Shown piece by piece: positions 25,250 through 34,600 of a stretch of 51,683 nucleotides of DNA (position 1 is the stretch's first letter; every line of letters starts with the position of its first letter). The stretch covers positions 1 to 51,683 of the forward strand of contig CAYYJR010000025.1 in the NCBI GenBank assembly GCA_964472305.1, written 5' to 3'. Source of the DNA: CAYYJR01 sp964472305 (lineage in GTDB: Bacteria > Armatimonadota > Hebobacteria > CAIYQO01). Made by a program: the position numbers and the translations under genes. The notes below the pieces were generated by a model. It saw only the letters and a list, made by a program, of their open reading frames with translations. It did no database searches and had not been told where the DNA came from.

Positions 25250-25699
25250 ATGCGCGCAGTGCTTCAACGGGTGTCGCGGGCGTCCGTCACGGTCGACGGC
25301 ACGGTGGTCGGCGAGATGGGACAAGGCTTGCTGGTGTTGCTTGGGGTAGGGCACGGCGACACCGCGGCGGACGCTGACTACCTTGCGGACAAGATCGCGC
25401 ACCTGCGCATCTTCGAAGATGACGCCGGCAAAATGAACCGCAGCCTGCTCGATGTGGACGGCGCGGCGCTGGTCATCTCGCAATTCACCCTCTACGGCGA
25501 CGCGCGCAAAGGCCGTCGCCCCAGTTTCACCGACGCCGCCCCACCCGGCGAGGCCAACCGCCTCTACGAATATTTCTGCACCCAACTTGCCGCCACCGGC
25601 CTGCCCGTCGCGCGCGGCATCTTCCAGGCCATGATGTCCGTCGCACTGGTCAACGAAGGCCCGGTCACCCTGCTGCTGGACAGTAAGAAGCAGTTTTGA
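25250..25699 (+). CDS. dtd: D-aminoacyl-tRNA deacylase
   Basis: Dtd hydrolyses D-amino acids (and mischarged Gly) from tRNA, protecting translation. The 149-residue product has the family length and both signature motifs: SQFTLYGDARKGRRPSF near residue 78-94, and NEGPVT near the C-terminus (the NxGPVT chiral-selection loop). It starts MRAVLQRVSRASVTVDG, the canonical opening. AAGGAG lies 8 bp before the ATG, and the gene starts 15 bp after the DeoR-family stop, so the two are probably co-transcribed. Nothing unusual is seen. Confidence 0.95.
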   Translation: MRAVLQRVSRASVTVDGTVVGEMGQGLLVLLGVGHGDTAADADYLADKIAHLRIFEDDAGKMNRSLLDVDGAALVISQFTLYGDARKGRRPSFTDAAPPGEANRLYEYFCTQLAATGLPVARGIFQAMMSVALVNEGPVTLLLDSKKQF

Positions 25700-25800
25700 C
25701 ATCAGGGTGAGCGCGTGGGCGGGGACAGCGTTTTACCGGGTGGAATATTCACGACAGCGGTTCGATGCAACAGGCACCGGTTGTCGGCATGCGCACTCCG

Positions 25801-26286
25801 TCAATTCTCGCCTTCATGCGGGAACGGCACTTCCGGTGGCCACGCCGTCACGCGAAACTCCCGCCGTCCCGGGTCGAGTTCCACGGCGTATAACTCGTCG
25901 AAGCCTTCGGCGTATGACGGGCATTCGAGCTTGCGGCGGGTGACGTGGAGGGCCACGTCGGGGACGCGGGCGTCGGCGGGACGCGCGCGATTGCGGATGA
26001 GGGCTTCCGGCAGGCGGGAGGAAAAGTAGTAGCCGATGACACGGGCGCCGTATGCGCGGGCGAGGGCAATGAGCGGAGCGCGGTCGGCGACCGTGGGATT
26101 GGTGTTGTCGATTACCACCGTCCGGCCTGACGCAAGCGCCTGCCGGAGCAGCGCCTCCTGCCGGCGCCCTTTGTTCCTGACGTTCCGCATGGCGTCTTTG
26201 CTCACATACACCGCGCCGCCCAGGCGCGACCGCGCGAAGGTGGTCTTGCCGGATGCCTGCAGGCCGATAAGCACGATCAGATCCAT
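25801..26286 (-). CDS. P-loop kinase (polynucleotide-kinase/zeta-toxin-like AAA_33)
   Basis: The 161-residue product begins MDLIVLIGLQASGKTTFA, a Walker A loop at residues 8-15. It continues with YVSKDAMRN, TVVIDNTNPTVADRAPLI and a C-terminal lid with Arg residues. This is the layout of small AAA_33/PNKP-like kinases that phosphorylate nucleic-acid ends or small molecules. The DNTN motif is typical for the polynucleotide-kinase-like branch. No phosphatase or ligase domain is attached. There is no Shine-Dalgarno: instead TATCCT ends 4 bp before the ATG, suggesting a leaderless mRNA. The gene stands alone between convergent dtd and the upstream DUF58 gene. The substrate is unknown. Confidence 0.75.
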   Translation of the reverse strand: MDLIVLIGLQASGKTTFARSRLGGAVYVSKDAMRNVRNKGRRQEALLRQALASGRTVVIDNTNPTVADRAPLIALARAYGARVIGYYFSSRLPEALIRNRARPADARVPDVALHVTRRKLECPSYAEGFDELYAVELDPGRREFRVTAWPPEVPFPHEGEN

Positions 26287-26356
26287 ATCGAGGATATGAT
26301 AGCAGAAACGCGCCGGCGTTGCCGGGCCGCACGCCCACCTTCATCTTCCGGCTGCG

Positions 26357-27667
26357 TTATACCCGGCCTTCGCGCTTAATGGCGAGGTAGCGGTTGACGA
26401 CGGCGACGGAGAGATCGCTGGGGGCGGCATCGACGGTGAGGATGCCGCGCTGGTGGAGAGTGGCAAGGGCGAGTTGGCGGTCTTCCAGCACGATGTTGGC
26501 AATAGTCTGCTGGTACATGCCGGTATAGCCATCGGGTGGGCCGGCGAGGATATCGTGCAGTTCGTAGTCGCTGAGGGCGACGCACAGCACCATATGTTGC
26601 GGGTGCAGCAACGCCAGGTTGTCCATCAGGCGTCGCGAGGAATCGGCATCGATGAGGTCGGTGAAGATCACGATAAGCGCTCGCTTGCGCAGCCGTTTGG
26701 CGAGGAAAGTGAAGGCGGCGCGATAATCGGACTCCACCAGCCGCGGGTGCAGCGGGTAGAGTTGTTCCAGCACCAGCGGCATCTGCCCGGCGCCTTTGCC
26801 CGGCGGCATGTAGGCGACCACCTCGTCGGCGAAGGCCATCACCCCCACACGGTCGGCGGCCTGCGCGGAAACGTAGGTGAGCAGCACGGCGGCGTTTATG
26901 GCATGATCGAGCTTGCTCATGTAGTCGAGGTGGCTGGCCATGGTGCGGCCCATGTCGAGTACCAGCATGATTTGCTGGCTGCGCTCGATATCGTATTCGC
27001 GCGTCACCAGGCTATTGCGCCGCGCGCTGGCCTTCCAGTCCACCCGGCGCAGTTCATCGTCGGGCAGGTAATCGCGCAGTGACTCGAACTCGGTGCCTTG
27101 CCCGCGCAGGCGCATGGCGCGCAGGCCCATCTGCCGCGTTCGCAGTTGGCGCGACAGCAACTGCTGCTGCGCGGCCTGCTTGATGTTCGGGTAGACCTTC
27201 ACCAGGTCGTCCGCGGTAAATTCGTGCTGGCGAATCCACAGCCCCAGCACCGTCTTCACCCGCAACACCAGCGGACCGAAACGGCACTCGCCGCGCTGCA
27301 ACGGCGTCAGGTGATACTCGAGGGAAAAAGTGGCAAAGGCGGCCAGCGGGGCGACGGCGACGGCGGGCTCACTGGTGCATTCGTCGGGCGGCGCGTCGCG
27401 CAGCGCGATGCGACAGGGAAAAGGCGTGGGATTCTCCACCAGGAGGGTAACCCGGTTGGTGGCACCGAGTGAGAGGATGTCGCCGTGTGACCGCCGGGCG
27501 GTGACGCGATCCAACCGTCGCAACAGCGCGGCGTCCGCCGCCAGCGCGACCGCCAACAGCACGCACAACACCACCGCCACCCCTACCAATGGCTTCGCCA
27601 GCGGCGCCGCCATCAGACAGACCGCCACCAGCGCCAATCCTGCGATCGCCAATCCGCTCAAACGCAT
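26357..27667 (-). CDS. DUF58 domain membrane protein
   Basis: The 436-residue product has two N-terminal transmembrane helices within residues 1-45. It contains the DUF58 signature GTEFESLRDYLPDDELR followed by VDWKASAR at about 200-225, and a VWA-like C-terminal region (MLVLDMGRTMAS; VIFTDLIDADSSRR). In most genomes DUF58 genes follow a MoxR AAA ATPase and precede VWA or transglutaminase genes. Here neither is adjacent; nadA lies just upstream. The family is thought to act with MoxR chaperones in assembling metal- or envelope-associated complexes, but the role is not established. It is separated from nadA by 96 bp and a hairpin terminator. Confidence 0.9.
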   Translation of the reverse strand: MRLSGLAIAGLALVAVCLMAAPLAKPLVGVAVVLCVLLAVALAADAALLRRLDRVTARRSHGDILSLGATNRVTLLVENPTPFPCRIALRDAPPDECTSEPAVAVAPLAAFATFSLEYHLTPLQRGECRFGPLVLRVKTVLGLWIRQHEFTADDLVKVYPNIKQAAQQQLLSRQLRTRQMGLRAMRLRGQGTEFESLRDYLPDDELRRVDWKASARRNSLVTREYDIERSQQIMLVLDMGRTMASHLDYMSKLDHAINAAVLLTYVSAQAADRVGVMAFADEVVAYMPPGKGAGQMPLVLEQLYPLHPRLVESDYRAAFTFLAKRLRKRALIVIFTDLIDADSSRRLMDNLALLHPQHMVLCVALSDYELHDILAGPPDGYTGMYQQTIANIVLEDRQLALATLHQRGILTVDAAPSDLSVAVVNRYLAIKREGRV

Positions 27668-27736
27668 TCCGATGTCATCCTTGCCATAATCTTCGACGCG
27701 GGGGGCGCATGGCCTGCAAAGGCCGTGCGACAGTAA

Positions 27737-27758
27737 GACGCCGGATGAATCCGGCGTC
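27737..27758 (-). terminator. Hairpin terminator of nadA
   Basis: A perfect inverted repeat GACGCCGGAT (27737-27746) / ATCCGGCGTC (27749-27758) begins 5 bp after the nadA stop. On the minus strand TTACTGT follows. A second small stem GGCC/GGCC lies just beyond. Confidence 0.7.
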
Positions 27759-27763
27759 CGATG

Positions 27764-28693
27764 TTATGACTTCGCCTCGAGCATGCGCTGGATGGTACAA
27801 CGGGCGCGGTCGGCGATGTCGGCGGGAACGGTGATCGGCGTCTGCAAATCCTGCAGCGCCCAGAGCACCTTTTCCAGCGTGGTTTTCTTCATGTTTGGGC
27901 AGATGACGGTTGGCGTCAGGTGGTAAAATTCTTTCCCCGGATTCTCCAGGCGCAGGCGGTGGACCATCCCCTGCTCGGTAGCGACGATGAACGCTGTCGC
28001 GGGGCTTTCCTTCGCCACGCGCACCATGCCGCCGGTGCTCACCACGTGATCGGCCAGGTCGATCACCTCGGCGCTGCACTCGGGGTGCACCATCACTTCG
28101 GCGCCGGGGTGCGCCGCACGCGCGGCCTCGATGTGCGCGGGCAGAATGCGGTTATGCGTCGGGCAGTACCCCGGCCACAGTATGAGCCGCTTGTCGGTGT
28201 GGCGCTGCACCCACGCGCCCAGGTTGCGGTCGGGTACGAAGATGATTTCCCTTGCCGGCAGGCTGTTGACGATCTTCAACGCATTCGCCGAGGTACACGC
28301 AATGTCGCACTCCGCCTTCACCGCCGCTGAGGTGTTCACATAGCACACCACCGGCGCGTCCGGATGTTGCGCTTTCAACTCGCGCAGCGCCTCCGGCGTC
28401 ACCATGTCCGCCATCGGGCAACCCGCGCCGGCGTCGGGCAGCAGCACCGTCTTTGCCGGCGCCAGCAGCTTCGCCGTTTCCGCCATGAAATCCACGCTGC
28501 AGAACACGACGACATCCACCGCCGGCAACTGCGATGCCTTGATGCTCAACTCCAGCGAATCACCGACGTAATCGGCGATCTCCTGCACCTCCGCCCGCTG
28601 GTAGTTATGCGACAGAATGATGGCGTTTCGTTCCTTACGCAATCGCCGAATCTCCGCCGTCATTTCTGCGTCTATGTCCCGTGTCTCGACCAT
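27764..28693 (-). CDS. nadA: Quinolinate synthase
   Basis: NadA condenses iminoaspartate with dihydroxyacetone phosphate to quinolinate using a [4Fe-4S] cluster, in NAD synthesis. The 309-residue product shows ILSHNYQRAEVQEIADYVGDSLELS, a first conserved Cys in FCSVDFMAETAKLL, and further Cys residues in CDIACTSANA, MVHPECSAEV and VICPNMKKT. These comprise the cluster ligands and substrate residues. The length is in the normal range of the NadA family. ATG 28693 is preferred because GTGAGG lies just upstream. nadB and nadC are not adjacent. The next gene on this strand is the DUF58 protein after a terminator. Confidence 0.95.
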   Translation of the reverse strand: MVETRDIDAEMTAEIRRLRKERNAIILSHNYQRAEVQEIADYVGDSLELSIKASQLPAVDVVVFCSVDFMAETAKLLAPAKTVLLPDAGAGCPMADMVTPEALRELKAQHPDAPVVCYVNTSAAVKAECDIACTSANALKIVNSLPAREIIFVPDRNLGAWVQRHTDKRLILWPGYCPTHNRILPAHIEAARAAHPGAEVMVHPECSAEVIDLADHVVSTGGMVRVAKESPATAFIVATEQGMVHRLRLENPGKEFYHLTPTVICPNMKKTTLEKVLWALQDLQTPITVPADIADRARCTIQRMLEAKS

Positions 28694-28847
28694 GCCACAC
28701 CTCACCGCTATTGTACCGGTTTTCGCCGTGCAGGGACAAGCAGCGGACAGGACGGACGAAAAGCAACGACAGCATAGCTGGAGTATACTGTGAACTGTTC
28801 AAAATCCGTTCCCGTTCCGAATTCCGCCTGGCTCCTGCCCCTGTCGC

Positions 28848-29639
28848 TTACTTCGCCGTGAATCCCCCATCCACCGGGATATTGGCGCCGGTGATGTAGG
28901 CGGAGGCGTCGGAAGCAAGCAGCACGATGATGCCTTGCAGGTCGGTGTCGTTCGCCATGCGACCCAGCAGCGTGCGCTCGCTGTATTGCCGCACAAAGCG
29001 ATCCGAATGGGACGACGTTTGAAAGCCGCCGGGACTGAGGCAATTGCAACGCACGCCCCGCAGGCCGTAATAACTGGCGACGAAGCGGGTGAAATTGATG
29101 ATGCCGCCTTTGTGAAAGAAGTAATCCGGATACCAGGGATGCACGCCGGTGCCTTCGTAATAGGTGCGGTCCGGGCCGACCATGCCCATCATCGAGCCGA
29201 TGTTGATGATCGATCCCGCGCCTCGTTCGGCCATCACGTCGCCGATGGCGCGGGTGATGACGAACAGCCCGGTGGCGTTCACCTGCATACTCGCGGCGAA
29301 GTCGGTGGCAGCTCCCTGGTAGCCGTCCTTCATCGGGCGCAGCACGGCGTTGTTCACCAGGATGTCGATGCGCCCACTGTCGGCGAGCAGTGCGTCGCGC
29401 AACGCGAGGATAGACGCCTCGTTGCCTTGATCCAGTGGCAGCGCGCGCACATCGGACCCCTCGGCACAAAACTCGGCGGCCACCTGTTGCAGCGCCGCCA
29501 GCTTGCGCGACGCCATGTAGACGCGCGCCCCCGCCCCCGCCAGCGCCGCGACGATCTGCCGTCCATACATGCCGGCGCCGCCCGTGACCAGCGCGACTTT
29601 CCCGTGCAACGAGAATGACGCCAGGATATTGCTGCTCAT
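28848..29639 (-). CDS. Short-chain dehydrogenase/reductase
   Basis: The 263-residue classical SDR has an N-terminal TGGAGMYGRQI (TGxxxGxG cofactor loop) and NNA (VNNAVLRP). The catalytic Ser is in INIGSMMG, YFFHKGG supplies Tyr and Lys (YxxxK), and the C-terminus is IPVDGGF. An unusual insert, YYEGTGVHPWYPDYFF, precedes the catalytic Tyr. Members with such inserts often act on sugars or polyols. GGGGGT lies before the ATG at 29639. It is 65 bp downstream of an aldo/keto reductase gene on the same strand, so the two may work on one substrate. NAD(H) or NADP(H) preference cannot be stated from sequence. Confidence 0.9.
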   Translation of the reverse strand: MSSNILASFSLHGKVALVTGGAGMYGRQIVAALAGAGARVYMASRKLAALQQVAAEFCAEGSDVRALPLDQGNEASILALRDALLADSGRIDILVNNAVLRPMKDGYQGAATDFAASMQVNATGLFVITRAIGDVMAERGAGSIINIGSMMGMVGPDRTYYEGTGVHPWYPDYFFHKGGIINFTRFVASYYGLRGVRCNCLSPGGFQTSSHSDRFVRQYSERTLLGRMANDTDLQGIIVLLASDASAYITGANIPVDGGFTAK

Positions 29640-29704
29640 GATGACCCCCGATCTACGCCTGTTTGCACTTGGTGCCGCCGTACTTGCTGAACAACCGGCA
29701 CGGG

Positions 29705-30655
29705 CTATCGTTTTGCCGGCACGCTATCCGGCATGCGCTGGGTCCAGTTGCGCGGCGACAGAATCTGTTCCGACAATGCCGGCACCGCGTCCAGCGCGGC
29801 ACGATGCAGGTCGGCAGGCAACGGACCGCGGACGGCGAGTGTCAGGTTCTCGCGCACCTGCGCCACCGTCTCCATCCCGACCACGATGCTGGTGGCGCCG
29901 TCCAGCCCCAGCGCGAAGCGCAACGCCAATTCGGTTAACGGCATGCCTCCGCCGCGTGCCAGCGTCTCCAATCGCCGCCGCACCGGAATAACCTCCGCCA
30001 GTTCAGGCTGGATGTGTTCCTCCGCCAGCAGCAACAATCCCTGCAGGTAGATGCTGCGCACGAAAAGCGCGATGCCGGCCGTCGCCGCGTCGCGCAACAG
30101 CCCGCGGCGGATAAAACGCTGATCGAGCACGCTGGTGGGCACCTGCAGCGCCTCCGCGCGCCCGGTGGCGATGTGCGCCGCGCAGGCGTCCGGCGTCATC
30201 ATCGACACGCCGACGTGGCGGACTAACCCGCGTTCCTGCAGCTTCAGCAGCGACTCCATGTAGCGCGCGTTTGTTTCCAGGTGGAACATACACAGCGGCA
30301 GCACGTCAAGTCCCAGCCGCGCCAGGCTGCCGGTAACGTGCTCCTCGATGAAGGCATCGACCGCTGCCACGGAGGAAAAATCATCCGCCATGGGGGGAAT
30401 TTTGGTCACGATCACCACGCGGTCGGCCAGTCCCAACTCGGCCAGCGCCCTGCCGATCATCTGCTCACTCTCGCCATAGCCTACCGCGGTGTCCAGGCAG
30501 TTCACTCCGCCTTCCACCGCGCAGGCGATGATGTCGCGCGCGACGGCGTAACTCGGCTGACCGGTGGTGTTCGCGATGCCATAACGCAAACCGAGTTGCA
30601 CCGTGCCCAGCGTGAGCGCGGAGATGGACAACTCAGCAAACGGTCGCATATGCAT
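29705..30655 (-). CDS. Aldo/keto reductase family protein
   Basis: The product is about 316 residues with the aldo/keto reductase TIM barrel. Visible pieces are LTLGTVQLGLRYGIAN at the N-terminus, NCLDTAVGYGESEQMIG (catalytic Asp and Tyr), VTKIPP (catalytic Lys) and VRHVGVSMMTPD. A C-terminal SIVVGMETVAQVRENL contains the cofactor-binding turn. The catalytic His equivalent would be in CMFHLE. The frame is open to 30748; I choose ATG 30655 (an alternative ATG is 30649) because GAGGG lies upstream and homologues start nearby. It is probably in an operon with the SDR gene 65 bp downstream. The substrate is unknown; this subgroup includes proteins of sugar and LPS clusters. Confidence 0.85.
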   Translation of the reverse strand: MHMRPFAELSISALTLGTVQLGLRYGIANTTGQPSYAVARDIIACAVEGGVNCLDTAVGYGESEQMIGRALAELGLADRVVIVTKIPPMADDFSSVAAVDAFIEEHVTGSLARLGLDVLPLCMFHLETNARYMESLLKLQERGLVRHVGVSMMTPDACAAHIATGRAEALQVPTSVLDQRFIRRGLLRDAATAGIALFVRSIYLQGLLLLAEEHIQPELAEVIPVRRRLETLARGGGMPLTELALRFALGLDGATSIVVGMETVAQVRENLTLAVRGPLPADLHRAALDAVPALSEQILSPRNWTQRMPDSVPAKR

Positions 30656-31030
30656 ACGGTTGCTCACCCTCAACAGTGTCATCAGGGAGACAATCCGCGG
30701 ACTGTCATTGCCGCCGGCGTCCGTTGTGCGACCGAAGGGCGGTCGCAATGGGCGTACCGGCAGGTTGCCAGAGGCCGCATTGGATGGTTCCGTGTCTCCC
30801 GAAGGTTATTTCGGGAACGGGAAGCGGTTACCTTCCGCCCAAAGGTGGCCATCTGTCCTTCCCCGTCTGGCCGGCGCCGCTATTCTCATGATTTAATGCC
30901 TCATTATGTCAACGCTTTGTCACTTAACTTTGTTTCGTGCTTGTGTTCACAGGTACAAGGAGTTTTGACGTATTTACGCTCAATTTTTGCAATATTGCCA
31001 GTCGATCACCGGCAAAATCGGCAAAACCCG

Positions 31031-31060
31031 TTTACAAAGGCGAAAAGTTCGTGCTATAGT
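31031..31060 (+). promoter_or_regulatory. Candidate promoter of hydCBA
   Basis: TTTACA (31031-31036) and TATAGT (31055-31060) are separated by 18 bases. They lie about 120 bp upstream of the hydC ATG, giving a leader that contains the palindrome at 31102-31117. Confidence 0.6.
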
Positions 31061-31101
31061 TCACACACTGGAATGAGCGTAAAAATCAATTAAATTGCGA
31101 G

Positions 31102-31117
31102 ATAATTCACGAATTAT
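31102..31117. promoter_or_regulatory. Perfect palindrome, candidate operator of hydCBA
   Basis: ATAATTC-AC-GAATTAT is a perfect 7-bp inverted repeat with a 2-base centre. It lies about 41 bp after the -10 box, i.e. downstream of the expected transcription start. That position suits a repressor. It does not match the Fnr or Rex consensus that I know. Confidence 0.5.
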
Positions 31118-31181
31118 TCGTTGCGCGACTGCTGCGTCACCGCACCGGCCGCGCACGAAAGACACGGTCCGAGGAGGAACC

Positions 31182-31682
31182 ATGGAAACGCGCGCACCGC
31201 AGTGCTCCTGCGGCCACGAGACCGAAGAGGACAAACGAGCAATGGTCCTCGGCATCATCGACGAGTTCAAGGATCAGCCGGGCAGTCTGGTGCAGATATT
31301 GCATCAGGTGCAGGTGTCGTATGGCTACCTGCCGCTGGAGATTCAACAGCTCATCGCCGAACACATGGACCTGCCGTTGTCCGAAGTCTACGGCGTCTCG
31401 ACCTTTTATTCGTTCTTTTCCACCGAGCCGCGCGGCGAGCACACCATTCGCGTGTGCATGGGCACCGCCTGTTACGTCCGCGGCAGCGCAAAGATTCTCA
31501 AGCGGCTGGCCGAGCTGCTCAACGTCGAGGTTGGCAGCACCACCAAGGACCGCAAATTCACCCTGGAAGTTGTGCGCTGCATGGGCGCGTGCGGGCTGGC
31601 GCCCGCCATCAGCGTGGATGGGGAAGTGGTGCCGCAAGTGAATCCGGACAAGCTGCACCGCGTGCTGGAACTGTGCGATTAG
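31182..31682 (+). CDS. hydC: Bifurcating [FeFe]-hydrogenase subunit HydC (NuoE-like)
   Basis: The 166-residue product is a NuoE/24-kDa-type subunit with a thioredoxin-like [2Fe-2S] domain. The four ligand cysteines are in CMGTAC (with a following Val-Arg-Gly) and CMGACG, in the order of NuoE and HydC. The helical N-terminal part (ILHQVQVSYGYLP, then VYGVSTFYSFF) is also typical. The ATG at 31182 follows GAGGAGGAA. It is first in the hydC-hydB-hydA operon, with 12 bp to hydB. In trimeric bifurcating hydrogenases this subunit supports the flavin subunit HydB in coupling NADH and ferredoxin oxidation to H2 evolution. An extra N-terminal pair, CSC, might be incidental. Confidence 0.9.
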   Translation: METRAPQCSCGHETEEDKRAMVLGIIDEFKDQPGSLVQILHQVQVSYGYLPLEIQQLIAEHMDLPLSEVYGVSTFYSFFSTEPRGEHTIRVCMGTACYVRGSAKILKRLAELLNVEVGSTTKDRKFTLEVVRCMGACGLAPAISVDGEVVPQVNPDKLHRVLELCD

Positions 31683-31694
31683 AGAGGGAATGCC

Positions 31695-34600
31695 ATGACG
31701 ACGATAACACAACGGGTGACGTCCCGTGAAGGATTGGAACAGATTCGGGCGCGCTTCCAGGCGCAGGAAAAGGACAGCAAGTATCGGCTGTTGCTATGCG
31801 CGGGGGCGGGTTGCGTCTCGTCCGGGTGTTTGACCGTGCGCGACGCGCTGCACGCGGCGCTGCAGGAAGCGGGCATCGCCGACCAGGTGGTGATCTTCGA
31901 AACCGGCTGCATCGGCACCTGCGACCTCGGTCCCACGCTGGTCGTGCAACCCGACGGCATTTTTTACACCAAATTGAAGACGGCGGACATGTCGCGCATC
32001 GTGCATCAGCATTTGATCAACGGGCGCGTGGTGGATTCGCTGTGCTACCACGATAAAGCGAAAAACGAGCAGGTGCGCAAGCTGGAGGACATCGAATACT
32101 TCAAGCGCCAGTCGCGCCTGGTGACCGCGCGCTGCGGCAGCATCCCTTACGCTTCCATCGATGCCTACATCGCCACCGACGGCTATGGCGCCCTTACCGA
32201 AGCCATTACCGAGATGACCCGCGAAGAAGTGATCGATGAGATGAAGCGTTCCGGGCTGCGCGGGCGCGGCGGCGGTGGCTTTCCCACCGGCGTCAAGTGG
32301 GAAGCCGGGTACAAGGCCGTCGGCGCGATGAAATATATCGTGTGCAACGCCGATGAGGGCGATCCGGGTGCGTTCATGGATCGCTCGCTATTGGAAGGCG
32401 ATCCCCACTCGGTGCTGGAAGGCATGGCGCTTGCCGCTTATGCCATCGGCGCCCGGAAGGGCTACATCTACGTGCGCGCCGAGTATCCGCTGGCGGTCGA
32501 GCGCATCGCGGTAGCCATCGCGCAAGCCCGTGAATACGGCTTCCTCGGTGACAACGTAATGGGTACCGACTGCTGTTTCGACATCGAGATCCGCGTGGGA
32601 GCCGGGGCGTTTGTCTGCGGCGAAGAGACGGCGCTGATGGCCTCTATCGAAGGCCAGCGCGGCGAACCGCGCCAAAAACCGCCTTTCCCCTTCGAGCGCG
32701 GCGTGTTCGGCATGCCGACCATCATCAACAACGTCGAAACCTTCGCCAATGTGCCGCTGATTATCCGCAACTCCGCCGAGTGGTTCACCAAGTACGGCAC
32801 GGAAAAGAGCACCGGCACTAAGGTTTTCGCGCTGGCCGGCGACGTGCAGAATACCGGCATTGTCGAAGTGCCGATGGGTATGTCGCTGGGCGAAATCATT
32901 TATGACATTGGCGGCGGGCTGCAGCGAGGCAAAGCGTTCAAAGCCGCGCAGACGGGCGGCCCGTCCGGCGGCTGTCTCACCCGCGAGCACCTGAACACCC
33001 CGGTCGATTACGAATCGCTCACCAAGCTGGGCACCATCATGGGCTCCGGCGGCCTTATTGCCATGGACGAAGACACCTGCATGGTGGACGTGGCCCGTTT
33101 CTTTATGGATTTCGTGCAGGACGAATCCTGCGGCAAGTGCGTTCCCTGTCGCATCGGCACCAAGCGCATGCTGGAGGTGCTGGAACGCATCACCAAAGGC
33201 AAGGGTATGGATGGCGATATCGAGCTGCTGGAAGAGTTGGCAAACACCTGTAAAGAGACCGCGACTTGCGGATTGGGCATGACCGCCGGCAATCCGGTGC
33301 TCTCCACCATCCGCCACTTCCGCGACGAATACGAAGAGCATATCAAGCACCACCACTGCCGAGCCGGCGTCTGCTCCGACCTTTTCCTCTCCCCGTGCCA
33401 GAACGCCTGTCCGGCGGGGGTGAACGTGCCCGGCTACATCGCCCTCATCGCCGCCGGCCGCCCGCGCGACGCCTACAACCTGGTGCGCAAGGAGAATCCC
33501 TTCCCCGGCATCTGCGGCCGCGTATGCACCCACCCGTGCGAGAGTAAATGCCGCCGCGCACAACTCGATGAACCGGTAGCCATCTGCGACCTCAAACGGT
33601 ATGCCGCCGATTACGTCTTCGAAAATGAAGAACCGTATATGGATCTGGTCTTTCCGAAGAAAGCCGAGTCGGTGGGCATCGTGGGCGCCGGCCCGTCCGG
33701 CCTCACCTGCGCCTACTACCTGGCACGACTGGGCTACGACGTCACCGTCTACGAGGCGCAGCCGGTAGCCGGCGGCATGCTGGCCTACGGCATTCCCGAA
33801 TATCGCCTGCCCAAGGCCATTCTGGCGAAAGAAATCCGCATGATTGAGCAGGTGGGAGTGAATATCCAGACCGGTATAGAAATCGGCAAGGACGTCACCT
33901 TCCAGCAACTGCGCAAGAAGCACAGCGCCGTGTATATCTCCACCGGTACCCAGTTCCCCAACAAGGTGGACGTGCCGGGCGAGGAGCTGACGGGGGTTTA
34001 TCACGGCCTTGATTTCCTGCGCGACGTCAACCTGGGCAAGCCGGTGGCGGTGGGCAATAACGTGGTGGTGATCGGCGGCGGCAGCACCGCTTTTGACGCC
34101 GCGCGCACCGCGAAGCGGTTGGGCGCGGAGAAGGTCACGGTGGTCTATCGCCGACTGTTGGAAGACATGCCCGCCGACCCGCGCGAAATCGAAGAGGCGC
34201 AGGAGGAAGGCATCGAGATTCGCCAGTTGATGGCGCCGGTCGCCTTTGTAGGCAAGAAGAGCGTGAGCGGAGTGCGCTGCATGCGCATGGAACTCGCCGG
34301 ATTCGATGAATCGGGACGCCGTAAGCCGCGCGCGGTGGAGGGACTGGAATTCGTCATCTCCGCCGATATGGTCATCCCTGCCATCAGCCAGCATTCCGAC
34401 TTGCCGTTCATCAGTCGTGATGACGTGACGGTGACGAAGTGGGGCACGCTGGTGGTGGATCCGGAGACGATGATGACCGATATCCGCGGCGTCTTTGCCG
34501 GCGGCGACGTGGTACGCGGTCCCGATACTGTCATTCAGGCCATCGCCGACGGCAAGAAGACCGCGCAGGCCGTCGACCGCTATTTGGGCGGCAACGGCAA

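Larger units (their letters stand above)
30656..31181. other. Divergent promoter region of the hydrogenase operon
   Basis: About 525 bases separate the minus-strand aldo/keto reductase from hydC. The section from 30890 to 31125 is markedly AT-rich. It contains a promoter-like pair, a perfect palindrome (both listed separately) and an inverted repeat CTTGT/ACAAG at 30940-30959. Also present is a TTGCC/GGCAA pair near 30995-31015. No gene is supported here. Confidence 0.5.
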
